From: Hwanghaeella sp965227365
GTDB taxonomy: Bacteria; Pseudomonadota; Alphaproteobacteria; UBA8366; Aestuariispiraceae
Length of the DNA: 64,000 nt
Assembly: GCF_965227365.1 (NCBI RefSeq)
Contig: NZ_OZ245754.1
Span: 62,001-126,000 of the forward strand
Direction of reading: 5' to 3'
Below are positions 8,239-16,847 of this stretch, piece by piece. Every line of letters begins with the position of its first letter. The stretch's first letter is position 1. The position numbers and the translations under genes are program-made. Below the pieces are notes generated by a model, which ran no database searches, was not told the origin of the DNA, and worked only from the letters and a program-made list of their open reading frames with translations.

Positions 8239-9279
8239 CTAGTCCTTGAAGCGCAGCAGCATATGGACCTCTGAGGAAAGCTTGCGCCGGTCCAGCAGCA
8301 TCTGCATGTCGTCGATCATGGGAACGATCGTCTCCCGCCACATCGGTGACAGATCACGGGTTTCCGAATTCCGTTCCAACTCGACCAGGACGGAGCGGAA
8401 AAGGTCTACCATGTCGGTGCCGAACCACCATTCCGCGGCCCGTTCCAATCCGAATTCCCGGCAAACCCAATCGATCGACTTTTCGGTGAAGAGATGGGTG
8501 TGCCCGGCCGACAATTGACGCTGGAAGACCTTCGGAAAAATCGACTCCAGAACAACGCTGGTGCTCAAAAGCGGAATCGAGATGAAGAAATACCTGACAT
8601 TCGGATTTCTTTTCAGTGCCGCCAATATGTCCCGCGGATGTTGGACATGTTCGAGAACCCCGATCATGGAGACGACGTCGGCTTCGATCTCGCCTGCCAT
8701 GGAAACGGTGTCGTCCAACTCGTGCTGAACGACGGCCCCGGGGGCGATCATCTGGTTGGCAAGGTTCGTTTGAACGCTGGAGACCTCGTAACCGGTCGAA
8801 CTCGTCCAGCCTGCATCGCGCATGGCAGCGACGAAATACCCGGACCCGGCGCCGAAATCGGCATAGCGAAGCGAGGCAGGATCTTCGCCCTGTTCCGTCA
8901 GGGCTTCGCCAAGGAACTCGGCCTTGGGCGCATAGATCCCGCTGACACGGCTCCGGTATGCCTCCCGGTCCTGCGCGGTGTAGGTTTTGGCATAATCCGC
9001 GCCGCCGGCCGCCGTATAGACCGCCGCGCAGAAGGCATCCGTGTCTTCATGCGCACCGGACAGATGGCCGCATCGGTCGCAGATCGTATAGGCGATTTCC
9101 TGCTTGGTGAAGGAGGCGCCGGACAATGGCGCATCACAGCATTTGCAGGTCTTGCGCAGGGGCTGCTGCTTGTAAACGGCGCCGATTTTCGAGAGTTCCG
9201 CCTGGAGACGGTCGTTATCCGAAAAGAAATCGGCTTTCTGGGAGAGCAGCGCACCGGCGCTTTTTCCGAATTTCAGCAT
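8239..9279 (-). CDS. Class I SAM-dependent methyltransferase with zinc-ribbon-like N-terminus
   Basis: A 346-residue protein. Four cysteines at about residues 44-72 (CKCC ... CDRC) form a zinc-ribbon-like module. It is followed by a Rossmann methyltransferase domain with YADFGAGSGYFVAAMRDAG as the SAM loop and MIGVLEHVQHP as the acidic and motif IV region. This layout occurs in sugar C- or O-methyltransferases of polysaccharide clusters. It lies 66 bases upstream of pseB in the same run of genes. Likely roles are methylation of a nucleotide sugar or of the completed glycan. The substrate is not predictable from what I can see. Confidence 0.75.
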   Translation of the reverse strand: MLKFGKSAGALLSQKADFFSDNDRLQAELSKIGAVYKQQPLRKTCKCCDAPLSGASFTKQEIAYTICDRCGHLSGAHEDTDAFCAAVYTAAGGADYAKTYTAQDREAYRSRVSGIYAPKAEFLGEALTEQGEDPASLRYADFGAGSGYFVAAMRDAGWTSSTGYEVSSVQTNLANQMIAPGAVVQHELDDTVSMAGEIEADVVSMIGVLEHVQHPRDILAALKRNPNVRYFFISIPLLSTSVVLESIFPKVFQRQLSAGHTHLFTEKSIDWVCREFGLERAAEWWFGTDMVDLFRSVLVELERNSETRDLSPMWRETIVPMIDDMQMLLDRRKLSSEVHMLLRFKD

Positions 9280-9321
9280 TTGTCTACAGTCTTCCCTTCC
9301 ACCCCTTGTCGGAGAGCCTCT

Positions 9322-11151
9322 TCAGAACGCAACCGCATGCGATGCGGCGGACTGACCGTTGAACGCGTTTGCGTACCAGGTGCTGGTTTCCAGCAACTCG
9401 GCATGGGGGCCTGCCGCTTCGACCTTTCCTGCGCGCAGAACCACGATCTGGTCGGCATTGGCCGTTGTCGCCAGGTTGTGGCCGATCAGCACAATCGTGA
9501 TGTCGGTCTCTTCACGGATGCGCGTCAGCGCCGCCCGGAACAGCGCTTCCGATTCTGCATCCAGACTGGCGGTCGGTTCGTCCAACACCAAAAGGGGCGC
9601 CTTGCGCACCAGCGCGCGGGCCAGGTCCAGCCGTTGGCGCTGGCCGCCCGAAAGGCGGTTGCCGTTCTCGCCCAGCAATGTATCGAACCCTTCGGGCAGT
9701 CCCATGATGAAGTGATAGGCATTGGCCAGTTTGGCCGCTTCCACGATTTGATCCTCGGTTGCTTCGGCAAAGCCGTAGCGAATGTGATCGCGGACGGAGA
9801 CGTTGAACATTTGCGGCTGCTGGGGCGCGAAGGAGATCGCCTGCCGCAGACTGTCGGTCCGGAACTCCTCCATGGGCACGCCGTCGACGGTAATGCGACC
9901 GCTATCAGGGCGGCGCAGCCGCGGCAGCAAATCGATCAATGTGGATTTTCCGGCTCCCGACGGGCCGACGATGGCGCTCATCCTGCCGGCCGGAAAGGTC
10001 AGGGTGACGCCATGCAGGGCCTTCGCACCGTCACCGTCATCGGTTCCCGCACCATAAGAGAAATGCACGTCGTCGAAAGCGATGCCGTCGGCGATCTTCT
10101 CCAATTTCCGGGTCCCGGTATTCTCGTCCCGATCCTGCTCCAATTCATTGAGCCGCCGCACGACGACATCGACGGAGCCGATATTGCCGAGATAACCCTG
10201 GCGGTGGGCAATCAGGTCTTTGACCACGGGAACAAGCCGGACAAGGATGAAGAAGAACAGCAGAATACGTTCCAGCTTCATTCCCATCACTTCGGACGAG
10301 GCGTAGAGCAGGACGAAAGCGGCCAACAGGATTACCGGTTCGATCGCCGTCGTCATCAGGGCGAAAATCCGGCGCCGTTCCAGGGCCACGTCCCGCTGTT
10401 TGGCGGTGAAGTCTCGCAGAAGTTCGGTTTCGGCCTGTTCCACACCCGCCAGGCGGATCAGGCGGACATGCTTCAGACGTTCGACGAGGAAGGCCAGCAG
10501 CTTCTGGTTCGATGCCGTGGCCCGAATACTGACATCCCGCATGCGCCGGAACAGGAAGCTCAGACCGATACCGGAAACGGCGAAGACCAGAATGGCGCCC
10601 AGGCTGAGCATCGGCGAGATCGTGACGGCGACGATACTGTAACCGACCAGCATCAGCGAGAAGCTGACGAAATTGATCGACGAGCGAACGGCGCTGAGAG
10701 TCCCTTCCAATTCCATCGTCAACTCATTGACGAAATCGCCGCCCTTGAGCTTGTCATGGTAGGAAAGCTTGGCATGGACGAAGCGTTCGAAAGCCATGTT
10801 CCGGATACGCCGCGCCAGTTCGAATGTGACGTAACCGACAAACATCTCGCGGATGAAGAAGAAGGCCTGCCGCATCAGAATTGCAAGGAAGCAAAGTGCC
10901 AGCAGAGGGGCCAGTGTCGGCGTCAATCCGACCACCGACAGGACTTGGTCCAGAATCTGCCAAATCCGGCCCGTGGGTTCGGCCGCGCCGTCCACGGAGG
11001 CGTTGGAGAGATATTCCAGGATCGGCAGCAGCATGCCGATACCGATCCCTTCGAAAACGACGGCCCCCAATTGAACGGCTATCAGGATGACGATCCAGTG
11101 TTTCGGGACCTTCAGCGTTCGCAGATTCTGGACAATACCGGGAAGAAGCAC
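9322..11151 (-). CDS. ABC transporter, fused permease and ATP-binding protein (exporter type)
   Basis: This is a half-transporter exporter with an N-terminal six-helix membrane domain and a C-terminal nucleotide-binding domain. Walker A is IVGPSGAGKST, the signature is RLSGGQRQR, Walker B is LLVLDEPTASLD, and the switch histidine is in VLIGHN. The architecture resembles MsbA/PglK-like lipid-linked glycan flippases. In this operon it may export a lipid-linked oligosaccharide or glycoconjugate. The frame opens at an ATG at 11220 inside the preceding gene. I prefer the GTG at 11151 (609 residues), just beyond that gene's stop, but neither has a strong ribosome site. Confidence 0.85.
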   Translation of the reverse strand: MLLPGIVQNLRTLKVPKHWIVILIAVQLGAVVFEGIGIGMLLPILEYLSNASVDGAAEPTGRIWQILDQVLSVVGLTPTLAPLLALCFLAILMRQAFFFIREMFVGYVTFELARRIRNMAFERFVHAKLSYHDKLKGGDFVNELTMELEGTLSAVRSSINFVSFSLMLVGYSIVAVTISPMLSLGAILVFAVSGIGLSFLFRRMRDVSIRATASNQKLLAFLVERLKHVRLIRLAGVEQAETELLRDFTAKQRDVALERRRIFALMTTAIEPVILLAAFVLLYASSEVMGMKLERILLFFFILVRLVPVVKDLIAHRQGYLGNIGSVDVVVRRLNELEQDRDENTGTRKLEKIADGIAFDDVHFSYGAGTDDGDGAKALHGVTLTFPAGRMSAIVGPSGAGKSTLIDLLPRLRRPDSGRITVDGVPMEEFRTDSLRQAISFAPQQPQMFNVSVRDHIRYGFAEATEDQIVEAAKLANAYHFIMGLPEGFDTLLGENGNRLSGGQRQRLDLARALVRKAPLLVLDEPTASLDAESEALFRAALTRIREETDITIVLIGHNLATTANADQIVVLRAGKVEAAGPHAELLETSTWYANAFNGQSAASHAVAF

Positions 11152-11158
11152 GGCAGGG

Positions 11159-12199
11159 TTACCGATCGTTGGCAAAGGTGTTGATGTCGGCCGGGCCGCC
11201 AAGATCGATCCAGTATTCATGAATCGGAAATACGCCGATCTTCATGCCCAATTCATGCGCGCGCTCCAGCACGTCCGGCATGTCGATGCGCTCGCCCTTC
11301 CTGACCAGGGCGAAGATCTCCGGCGAAAGGTAATAGACCCCGGCCGCTATATGGCGGGTGAATTTCGGTTTTTCATGGATGCCGCGAAAGCCGCCGGCCT
11401 CGTCGAACTCGACGACACCGAACGGGATATCGAAGGAATAGGGTGAAACGCAGACGACGGCGTCGTAGTCGTGACGCAAATAGAACTGGTGCAGCGCCGC
11501 GAAGTCGATATCGGTGACGACGTCGGCGTTCATCACCAGGGCCGGGGCCTTCGGTGTTTCATGCAGCAGGGCCAATGCCCCGGCGGTGCCCAAGGGTTCG
11601 CTCTCTTCGATCAGGGAGATGGAGGCTTTGTTGGATCTTTTGTCGACATAGGTCCGGATCTGGTCGGCCCGGTAGTGAACGGCGACGTCGGTCCTGTCGA
11701 TGCCTGCCTCTTCCAAAGCCAGGAGCACCCGTTCCATGATCGGCTTTCCAGCGACCTCGACCAGCGGTTTCGGTGTGTTCTTGGTCAATTCGCCCAGCCG
11801 GGTTCCGAAGCCGCCGGCCATGATCAGGGCCTGCTCGATACCCGCGCCGGTCTGCCGGTTCAGGCTGACGATTTCGACCAGTCTCGACTGATCGTCCAGA
11901 ACGGGCAGGAAATTGACCGGCCGGCCTTTGTCGAACAGCTGATCCTTGATGCCGTCCGGATCGTAACTCAATCCGAACTTGAAGGCCGTGAACATGCACT
12001 CCTCGGCAAGCGCGTCGAGGGTCAAGCCGTGCAACAGTCCGCGCCGGATATCGCCATCGGTGACCGTGCCGGCAAGCCTGCCGTCATCGTCCACCACAAG
12101 CTGGCAAAGCAGATCGGTGGCGTTGATCCGTTCCAGTATCGTCCGCAGGGGGGTGTCCCGGCGACAGGTATACGGTTCGGTATCGGTTATCCGCAGCAT
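11159..12199 (-). CDS. CBS-domain nucleotidyltransferase for a sugar phosphate
   Basis: The 346-residue protein joins a tandem CBS pair (residues 1 to about 120, including VDDDGRLAGTVTDGDIRRGL) to a sugar-phosphate nucleotidyltransferase. The catalytic loop is IMAGGFGTRLGELTKNTPKP, followed by the sugar-binding VEVAGKPIMERVL. This fusion is known from nonulosonate loci, for example the PtmE type that makes GDP-glucosamine for legionaminic acid, and from other glycan clusters. An AAGGACAA ribosome site precedes the ATG. It could feed a nucleotide sugar into this pathway, but I cannot tell GDP from UDP or dTDP specificity by eye. The CBS pair suggests allosteric control by an adenine nucleotide. 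Confidence 0.83.
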   Translation of the reverse strand: MLRITDTEPYTCRRDTPLRTILERINATDLLCQLVVDDDGRLAGTVTDGDIRRGLLHGLTLDALAEECMFTAFKFGLSYDPDGIKDQLFDKGRPVNFLPVLDDQSRLVEIVSLNRQTGAGIEQALIMAGGFGTRLGELTKNTPKPLVEVAGKPIMERVLLALEEAGIDRTDVAVHYRADQIRTYVDKRSNKASISLIEESEPLGTAGALALLHETPKAPALVMNADVVTDIDFAALHQFYLRHDYDAVVCVSPYSFDIPFGVVEFDEAGGFRGIHEKPKFTRHIAAGVYYLSPEIFALVRKGERIDMPDVLERAHELGMKIGVFPIHEYWIDLGGPADINTFANDR

Positions 12200-12242
12200 T
12201 TGTCCTTACCGTCGACCGAACAGACCAGCAAATCCACTCGGT

Positions 12243-13286
12243 CTATTCTTCCTGTCCGCTGCCATGCATCAGATGCGGGTTGATCGGCTCGTAGGGCCGG
12301 CTTTTCTGGACCACGCAGCCTTCGCACAACGTGCCCTTGATCTTGCGGTCTAGATGGCGCTGGCGGAGCTCCTTGAACTCGTCGGAATGCCAGGCCTCCA
12401 TCAGGGTTTGGTCGTTCAGATTACCGACCACCAGATCCGCGTTGAAGTCGCTGCAGCACGCAAGCAGATAACCCTCCAGGCTGACGTTCAGATAGGACCA
12501 CAGCTGATAGCAGGGCAGTGCCGTGCGCTGGCGGTTCAGCGGGATGGACCGATCGACATGCTCATAGCTGACATAGGGACGCGGCGTCCCGTTCCGATCG
12601 GCGGATTTGTGCAGCGGTGTGCCGATCACGATGAACGGATATCGCACGACCTCGTCGACCAAATGCCCGACCCGTTCTTTCAGCGTGTCGAAAGTGTGCT
12701 TGTTCTGCTCGGTTTCGACGAAGCTGACGAACAGGCGCAGTTTCGGGTTCTTGGTGCGGCGATATTCGGCGCAGCGTTCGATGTTGTTGATCACCTCTTC
12801 GAAATCGTCATGCCCATGGACCAGTTCATAGGTCTCCCGGTCGCCGGCGTTGACGGAGAACTTGATGCTGTCCAGGCCGGCATCCAGGGCCGCTTCCAAA
12901 CGTGGTGAAACCGGGCGTCCGCCGTTCGAGGAAAGGTAGACATAGGTGAAACCCAGATCCTTGGCCGCCTTCACGAAACTGGGAAGCTGCTTGTTCAGGA
13001 AGGGCTCGCCCGTGCTGTAGAAACTGATCTCCTTGATCCCGTTCGCCGCGGCGTCCTTCATGACGGTATGCACCAGATCCGGCTTCATCACGGCGCGGGT
13101 GCGGGTCATCGTCGGGTTCGGACAGAAGAAGCACATGTGATTGCATGAGTTATTGATTTCGATGGAAATCTTGCCCGGCAACGGCGGCGCCAGATCATGC
13201 GCCCCGATGTCGAAGCGCTTGTTGATTTCGCCGGACAGGGCGCCGAGCCCGTCATCCGTCTGCGTATTGTTGTCGATATCGCTCAT
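12243..13286 (-). CDS. Radical SAM protein with SPASM-like C-terminus
   Basis: The protein is 347 residues from the ATG at 13286; a TTG four codons earlier is an alternative. The radical SAM cluster motif CxxxCxxC is visible as CNHMCFFC within EINNSCNHMCFFCPNP. The fold continues with FYSTGEPFLN and KFSVNAGD. A C-terminal cysteine set, including ACCSDFNADLVVGNL and GTLCEGC, resembles a SPASM/twitch auxiliary iron-sulfur domain. Such enzymes modify peptides or carbohydrates by radical chemistry. Within this glycan operon a role in carbohydrate modification, such as epimerisation or dehydrogenation, is more likely than peptide maturation, since no precursor peptide gene is visible. Confidence 0.82.
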   Translation of the reverse strand: MSDIDNNTQTDDGLGALSGEINKRFDIGAHDLAPPLPGKISIEINNSCNHMCFFCPNPTMTRTRAVMKPDLVHTVMKDAAANGIKEISFYSTGEPFLNKQLPSFVKAAKDLGFTYVYLSSNGGRPVSPRLEAALDAGLDSIKFSVNAGDRETYELVHGHDDFEEVINNIERCAEYRRTKNPKLRLFVSFVETEQNKHTFDTLKERVGHLVDEVVRYPFIVIGTPLHKSADRNGTPRPYVSYEHVDRSIPLNRQRTALPCYQLWSYLNVSLEGYLLACCSDFNADLVVGNLNDQTLMEAWHSDEFKELRQRHLDRKIKGTLCEGCVVQKSRPYEPINPHLMHGSGQEE

Positions 13287-13330
13287 TCTATCATCCAATC
13301 GAAAATTCGTTTTGGGCAGGCCGTTGAAAC

Positions 13331-14827
13331 CTAAACGGCGGACCGCATCATGTCCGCGCTACCAAGCGCGGCGGGAAATTCTCTTTCGAGCGCGTCACAG
13401 GCGCCGGCGATGACCGCATCGTCATAGCTCGACATATCCACATAGTCATAGGCGCCCAGATCGAAAGAGGTGTCGACGACGGCTTGCAGATAGGCCGCGC
13501 CGCATTGTGCCGCCTCCTCCCGATCCAGCTTGCCGTCAAAAATCTTGGCGATCGCCGGGGCTAGCGCCGAGAGATCACTGATATGGAACACATGCGGCAG
13601 CATGTTGTAGTGATTGTGGGCCCCGAAACTGATCACCGGCGTGCCGGTTGTCGCGGCTTCGAACCCTGAGGATCCGGTGATCACGGCGACAGCGTCTGCC
13701 TTTTGGGCGACGGCGAAGCCCTGTTCCCGGATATCCATCCAGACCACGTTCTTCAATTCCGCGATCTGGTCGTACATGTTGTCCGGTCGGCGCCCGACGC
13801 CGACGCTTGCTTCCTTGACGACAAGTTTGACGCCGGCGGGAAGGTCGCGCGACAGGGCGGCGATCGCCGTGTGCTGGAAAAAGAATTCCGGTGAGAACTG
13901 CTGCAGGGCCACTTCCGGCTCCGTCGCCAGCGGGAAAAAGACGAAACGCGTGTTCTCCAGATCGGCCAGGCGAACCATTTCCTTCCCGCACATGCGCCGG
14001 GAGTCCCGCCACATGCGGTACAGCATGTAAATCTGGTCGTACAGCCGGTAGCCGCGCGCCTTTTCGTAACCGCGGATGCGCCAATACATGTGCCGCAAGA
14101 ACATGTCGGCCAATCGTCCGGCAAGATTGCTGATCCGCGTTCTCTTCAGGAATTGCGCGTCGACCGCGCCGACCAGCTTGTAGGGTTTGTCCAGGACGTG
14201 ACGGGAAAACGCCGAAAGGTCCATGTCCTTATAGGCAGCGGGCAGCAATTCGCTTTCGTTGAACTCGTTGCAGGTCCAGAAATGCAGGTTCTTGTGTCGG
14301 GATCCGGCCAGCTTCCGGTAGGGAACACCCATGACCCGGCAGATGCAGGGAATTTCCGCCGGTCCGCCCAGGACAAGGGTTATCGCCTTTTCCCGGATCT
14401 CATTTTCCCAATACTCGAAATGACGATTATAGGCGTTGATCGTCGAGTTGTCGGTCGATTCCAGCGCCTGCTTGGACCTTGGGTGATAAAAGCCACCCAG
14501 CGCGTAGCCCCGGCCGAGATGGCGGTTCGCGACATTCATCGAGGCATAGGTCCGGCCGATCTTCGCTTCCCATTCGCGTGCGGTTTCGATCGCGGCGGCG
14601 GGGTCGGCGGGCTCTTCCAGGGCAAGGTTCGCCAGGGTGGGGGCCTGTATGATGGAGGCGAGGGCGCCGTCCTCGTTCCGCTTTTCGTAATAGGCGACCT
14701 CTTCCTTGGTCCAGCAATACAGATGCACGGTGCTGCCGTGCCGCTTTTTCAACTCGCGCACGATATCGAGCAGGAGCAGGCGGCTCTGCGCATTTGCCAG
14801 CAAGGCGATCGTTTCGAATTCAGACAT
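13331..14827 (-). CDS. Putative surface-carbohydrate GT-B-like protein
   Basis: The protein has 498 residues from the ATG at 14827; the longer open frame upstream overlaps the acetyltransferase gene and looks non-coding. The N-terminal part, from ALLANAQSRLLLLDIVREL, resembles a Rossmann half. The C-terminal part carries a GT-B-like or epimerase-like block with VITGSSGFEAATTGTPVISFG, which recalls the nucleotide-binding region of capsule and WecB-like proteins. KEASVGVGRRPDNMYDQI lies before it. I do not recognise a named family. Location between the radical SAM and GNAT genes supports a role as a glycosyltransferase or polysaccharide processing protein. Confidence 0.65.
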   Translation of the reverse strand: MSEFETIALLANAQSRLLLLDIVRELKKRHGSTVHLYCWTKEEVAYYEKRNEDGALASIIQAPTLANLALEEPADPAAAIETAREWEAKIGRTYASMNVANRHLGRGYALGGFYHPRSKQALESTDNSTINAYNRHFEYWENEIREKAITLVLGGPAEIPCICRVMGVPYRKLAGSRHKNLHFWTCNEFNESELLPAAYKDMDLSAFSRHVLDKPYKLVGAVDAQFLKRTRISNLAGRLADMFLRHMYWRIRGYEKARGYRLYDQIYMLYRMWRDSRRMCGKEMVRLADLENTRFVFFPLATEPEVALQQFSPEFFFQHTAIAALSRDLPAGVKLVVKEASVGVGRRPDNMYDQIAELKNVVWMDIREQGFAVAQKADAVAVITGSSGFEAATTGTPVISFGAHNHYNMLPHVFHISDLSALAPAIAKIFDGKLDREEAAQCGAAYLQAVVDTSFDLGAYDYVDMSSYDDAVIAGACDALEREFPAALGSADMMRSAV

Positions 14828-14840
14828 CACTTCTATCCGG

Positions 14841-15410
14841 TCAATCCTGTATGGCCTGCTCGAATTCCGGCCGTTCGGTAAATTCCTCGGCCAATTGAGC
14901 GAGCAGGGTGTAATCCTTGTACCCTTCCGGGGTGCCGATCCGCTGGCGCAGAACGCCTTCCGTCTTCCAGCCGAGCTTGGTGACGGCGCGGATGAAGGCC
15001 GGGTTCCGGCTGCCGGCGTCGACACGGTTCAGGGCCTCGGTCCGGAACAGATATTTGCTCACAAGGTAGATCGCTTCCGTTCCGACGCCCTTGCCCCAGA
15101 CCGCGGGTTCCCCGATCAGGATGCTGATATCCGCCCGGCCGTTGGGCCTGTCGACGGGCCCGAATTTCACATTGCCGACATGGCCGTGCTCCGGGTGATG
15201 GATGCCGAGCACCGCTTCTCCCTCGGCGAGGCCGGAAAGATAGGCTTGTGCCTCCCGTGCGGTCGGCCGGGGCGCGCCGCGCCGCTGGGAGTATTCGTTC
15301 ACGACCGGATCGGCGAGCCAATCCAGATAGCGGTCATGAACGTCACCCGGCAGGAACGGACGCAGCGTCAGGCGCCGCCCTTTCAGGACAGGACTCGCGG
15401 TTTCACTCAT
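14841..15410 (-). CDS. GNAT-family N-acetyltransferase (RimJ/RimL-like; PseH candidate)
   Basis: At 189 residues this is a RimJ/RimL-type GNAT domain. It opens with LKGRRLTLRPFLPGDVHDRY. The acetyl-CoA loop region is IGEPAVWGKGVGTEAIYLV, followed by LNRVDAGSRNPAFIRAVTKLG, the usual last strand-helix. In pseudaminic acid synthesis PseH acetylates the 4-amino group made by PseC, and this is the only obvious GNAT enzyme in the operon. It is therefore the natural PseH candidate. Its start overlaps the upstream amidase stop by four bases. The assignment to PseH is inference from context. Confidence 0.82.
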   Translation of the reverse strand: MSETASPVLKGRRLTLRPFLPGDVHDRYLDWLADPVVNEYSQRRGAPRPTAREAQAYLSGLAEGEAVLGIHHPEHGHVGNVKFGPVDRPNGRADISILIGEPAVWGKGVGTEAIYLVSKYLFRTEALNRVDAGSRNPAFIRAVTKLGWKTEGVLRQRIGTPEGYKDYTLLAQLAEEFTERPEFEQAIQD

Positions 15411-16798
15411 GCGGTCAGCACGGCCTGCAGGTGATCCGCGAATTTCAGCAGCAGATAGTCGTTATAGCGGCGCGAGACGATCTGGATGCCGACCGGCAGG
15501 TTTTCCCTGCCTTTCAGCGCCGGGATCGAAATCGCCGGCATGCCGCAGGCGGTCCAGATCAGGCAATGATCGGGCAGGTCGCCGCTATACAGGCCCGTCG
15601 GCGCTTCGCCCGCCGTCGACAGGCCGATCAGAATGTCGACCTCGGCGGCGGCCTTGTCGATCTGACGCGACAGGGCGGACTGCAGCTGGACGTCCTTCTG
15701 GTATTGCGCCGGATCGACCGCGCGACCGCTCTCGATCATGTTCTGCATGGTCTCGCTGAACAGGGACTGATCGGCTTTCCATTCCAGATCGAAATAATAG
15801 GCGAGCGCCCGGCTGTAGATCCGCTCGTGCATGTCATGCGCTTCGTCGAATTCCGCCGGCAGCCGGAAGTCGACGATCTCGCATCCCGCCGCGGCCAGCT
15901 TTGCGACGGCCGCGTCCAGCCCGGCGCGGGCCTCGGCGGTTTCGAATTCCGTCTTCGGGCCGGCGACGACGCCAATCTTCCAGGGCCTGTTGGCGACCGT
16001 TTGACGGGTCTCGTCGTTCAGGGCGGTTTCGCTGATCGGATAGTTGTGGCCCCGTACCCGGCAGACTTCGAACAGCAGGCGCAGATCGTCGATCGACCGC
16101 GCCATGAAGCCCAGACTGTCCAGGGTGTCCGTGGTCTTCAACACGCCGGTGCGCGGCAACAGGCCGAAGGACGGCTTGAAGCCGTAGATGCCGCAATAGC
16201 TGGCCGGGCGAATGATCGACCCCGCGGTCTGGCTGGCCAGGGCCACCGGGACCATGCGCGAGGCGACCGCGACGGCCGAGCCGCTGGAAGAGGTGCCCGG
16301 CGAGCGCGCCTGGTCGAGCGGATGGATCGTCGGGCCCGGATGATGCACGGCGAATTCCGCCGTCTCGGTCTTGCCGACGACGATCCCCGCCTCAAGGCGG
16401 ATGTCGGATACCAGCCTGGCGTCGTTGCCCGGCGTATACCCGTCCATGATGGTGCTGCCCATGCCGGTCGGGAAGTCGTAGGTGTTGTAGATGTCCTTCA
16501 CCCCGAGCGGGACGCCCTGCATCGCCTTCAACGGCGTGCCCGCGTCGAATTTCGCGTCCAATTCGGCCGCCCGTTGCAGGGCGAGGTCGGGATCGTAGAT
16601 GTGCCAGGCATGCAGCCGGGGTTCGAGCTGCTCGATCCGGTCGAGGCAGGCCTGCATGTATTGCGCGGCCGTGACCTGCCGGCTGCGCAGCATGTCGATA
16701 TACTCGCTGGCGGTCCATTCCGCGACGGTGTTGACGGCCAGTTCCGGCAGCGAGGTTATCTGCCCGGCGGTTTGCTTTTCGGTATTCGGAAGGCTCAT
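15407..16798 (-). CDS. Amidase-signature-family amidohydrolase
   Basis: The protein has 463 residues from the ATG at 16798. It belongs to the amidase signature family, whose members include the GatA subunit of tRNA amidotransferase. The catalytic lysine lies in MQGVPLGVKDIYN. The serine-rich region SPGTSSSGSAVAVAS and the ASQTAGSIIRPASYCG block carry the Ser-cisSer-Lys triad. No GatB or GatC gene is nearby, so it is not the tRNA enzyme. It sits 49 bases downstream of an N-acetyl sugar amidotransferase and overlaps a GNAT gene. It may hydrolyse an amide in the glycan pathway or supply ammonia to the amidotransferase; both ideas are inference. Confidence 0.85.
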   Translation of the reverse strand: MSLPNTEKQTAGQITSLPELAVNTVAEWTASEYIDMLRSRQVTAAQYMQACLDRIEQLEPRLHAWHIYDPDLALQRAAELDAKFDAGTPLKAMQGVPLGVKDIYNTYDFPTGMGSTIMDGYTPGNDARLVSDIRLEAGIVVGKTETAEFAVHHPGPTIHPLDQARSPGTSSSGSAVAVASRMVPVALASQTAGSIIRPASYCGIYGFKPSFGLLPRTGVLKTTDTLDSLGFMARSIDDLRLLFEVCRVRGHNYPISETALNDETRQTVANRPWKIGVVAGPKTEFETAEARAGLDAAVAKLAAAGCEIVDFRLPAEFDEAHDMHERIYSRALAYYFDLEWKADQSLFSETMQNMIESGRAVDPAQYQKDVQLQSALSRQIDKAAAEVDILIGLSTAGEAPTGLYSGDLPDHCLIWTACGMPAISIPALKGRENLPVGIQIVSRRYNDYLLLKFADHLQAVLTA

Positions 16799-16847
16799 GA
16801 GTGGGATCGAATTCCAGCTTGATGGGTGAATGCGGGCCGGTTGCGGC

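Noticed and set aside
8494..11184. 896-codon plus-strand open frame
   Set aside because: It lies opposite the methyltransferase and ABC exporter genes, whose motifs are unmistakable. The frame shows no family resemblance.
15407..16798. GatA subunit of the glutamyl-tRNA amidotransferase
   Set aside because: No gatB or gatC lies nearby and the gene is embedded in a glycan operon; the general amidase family call is safer.
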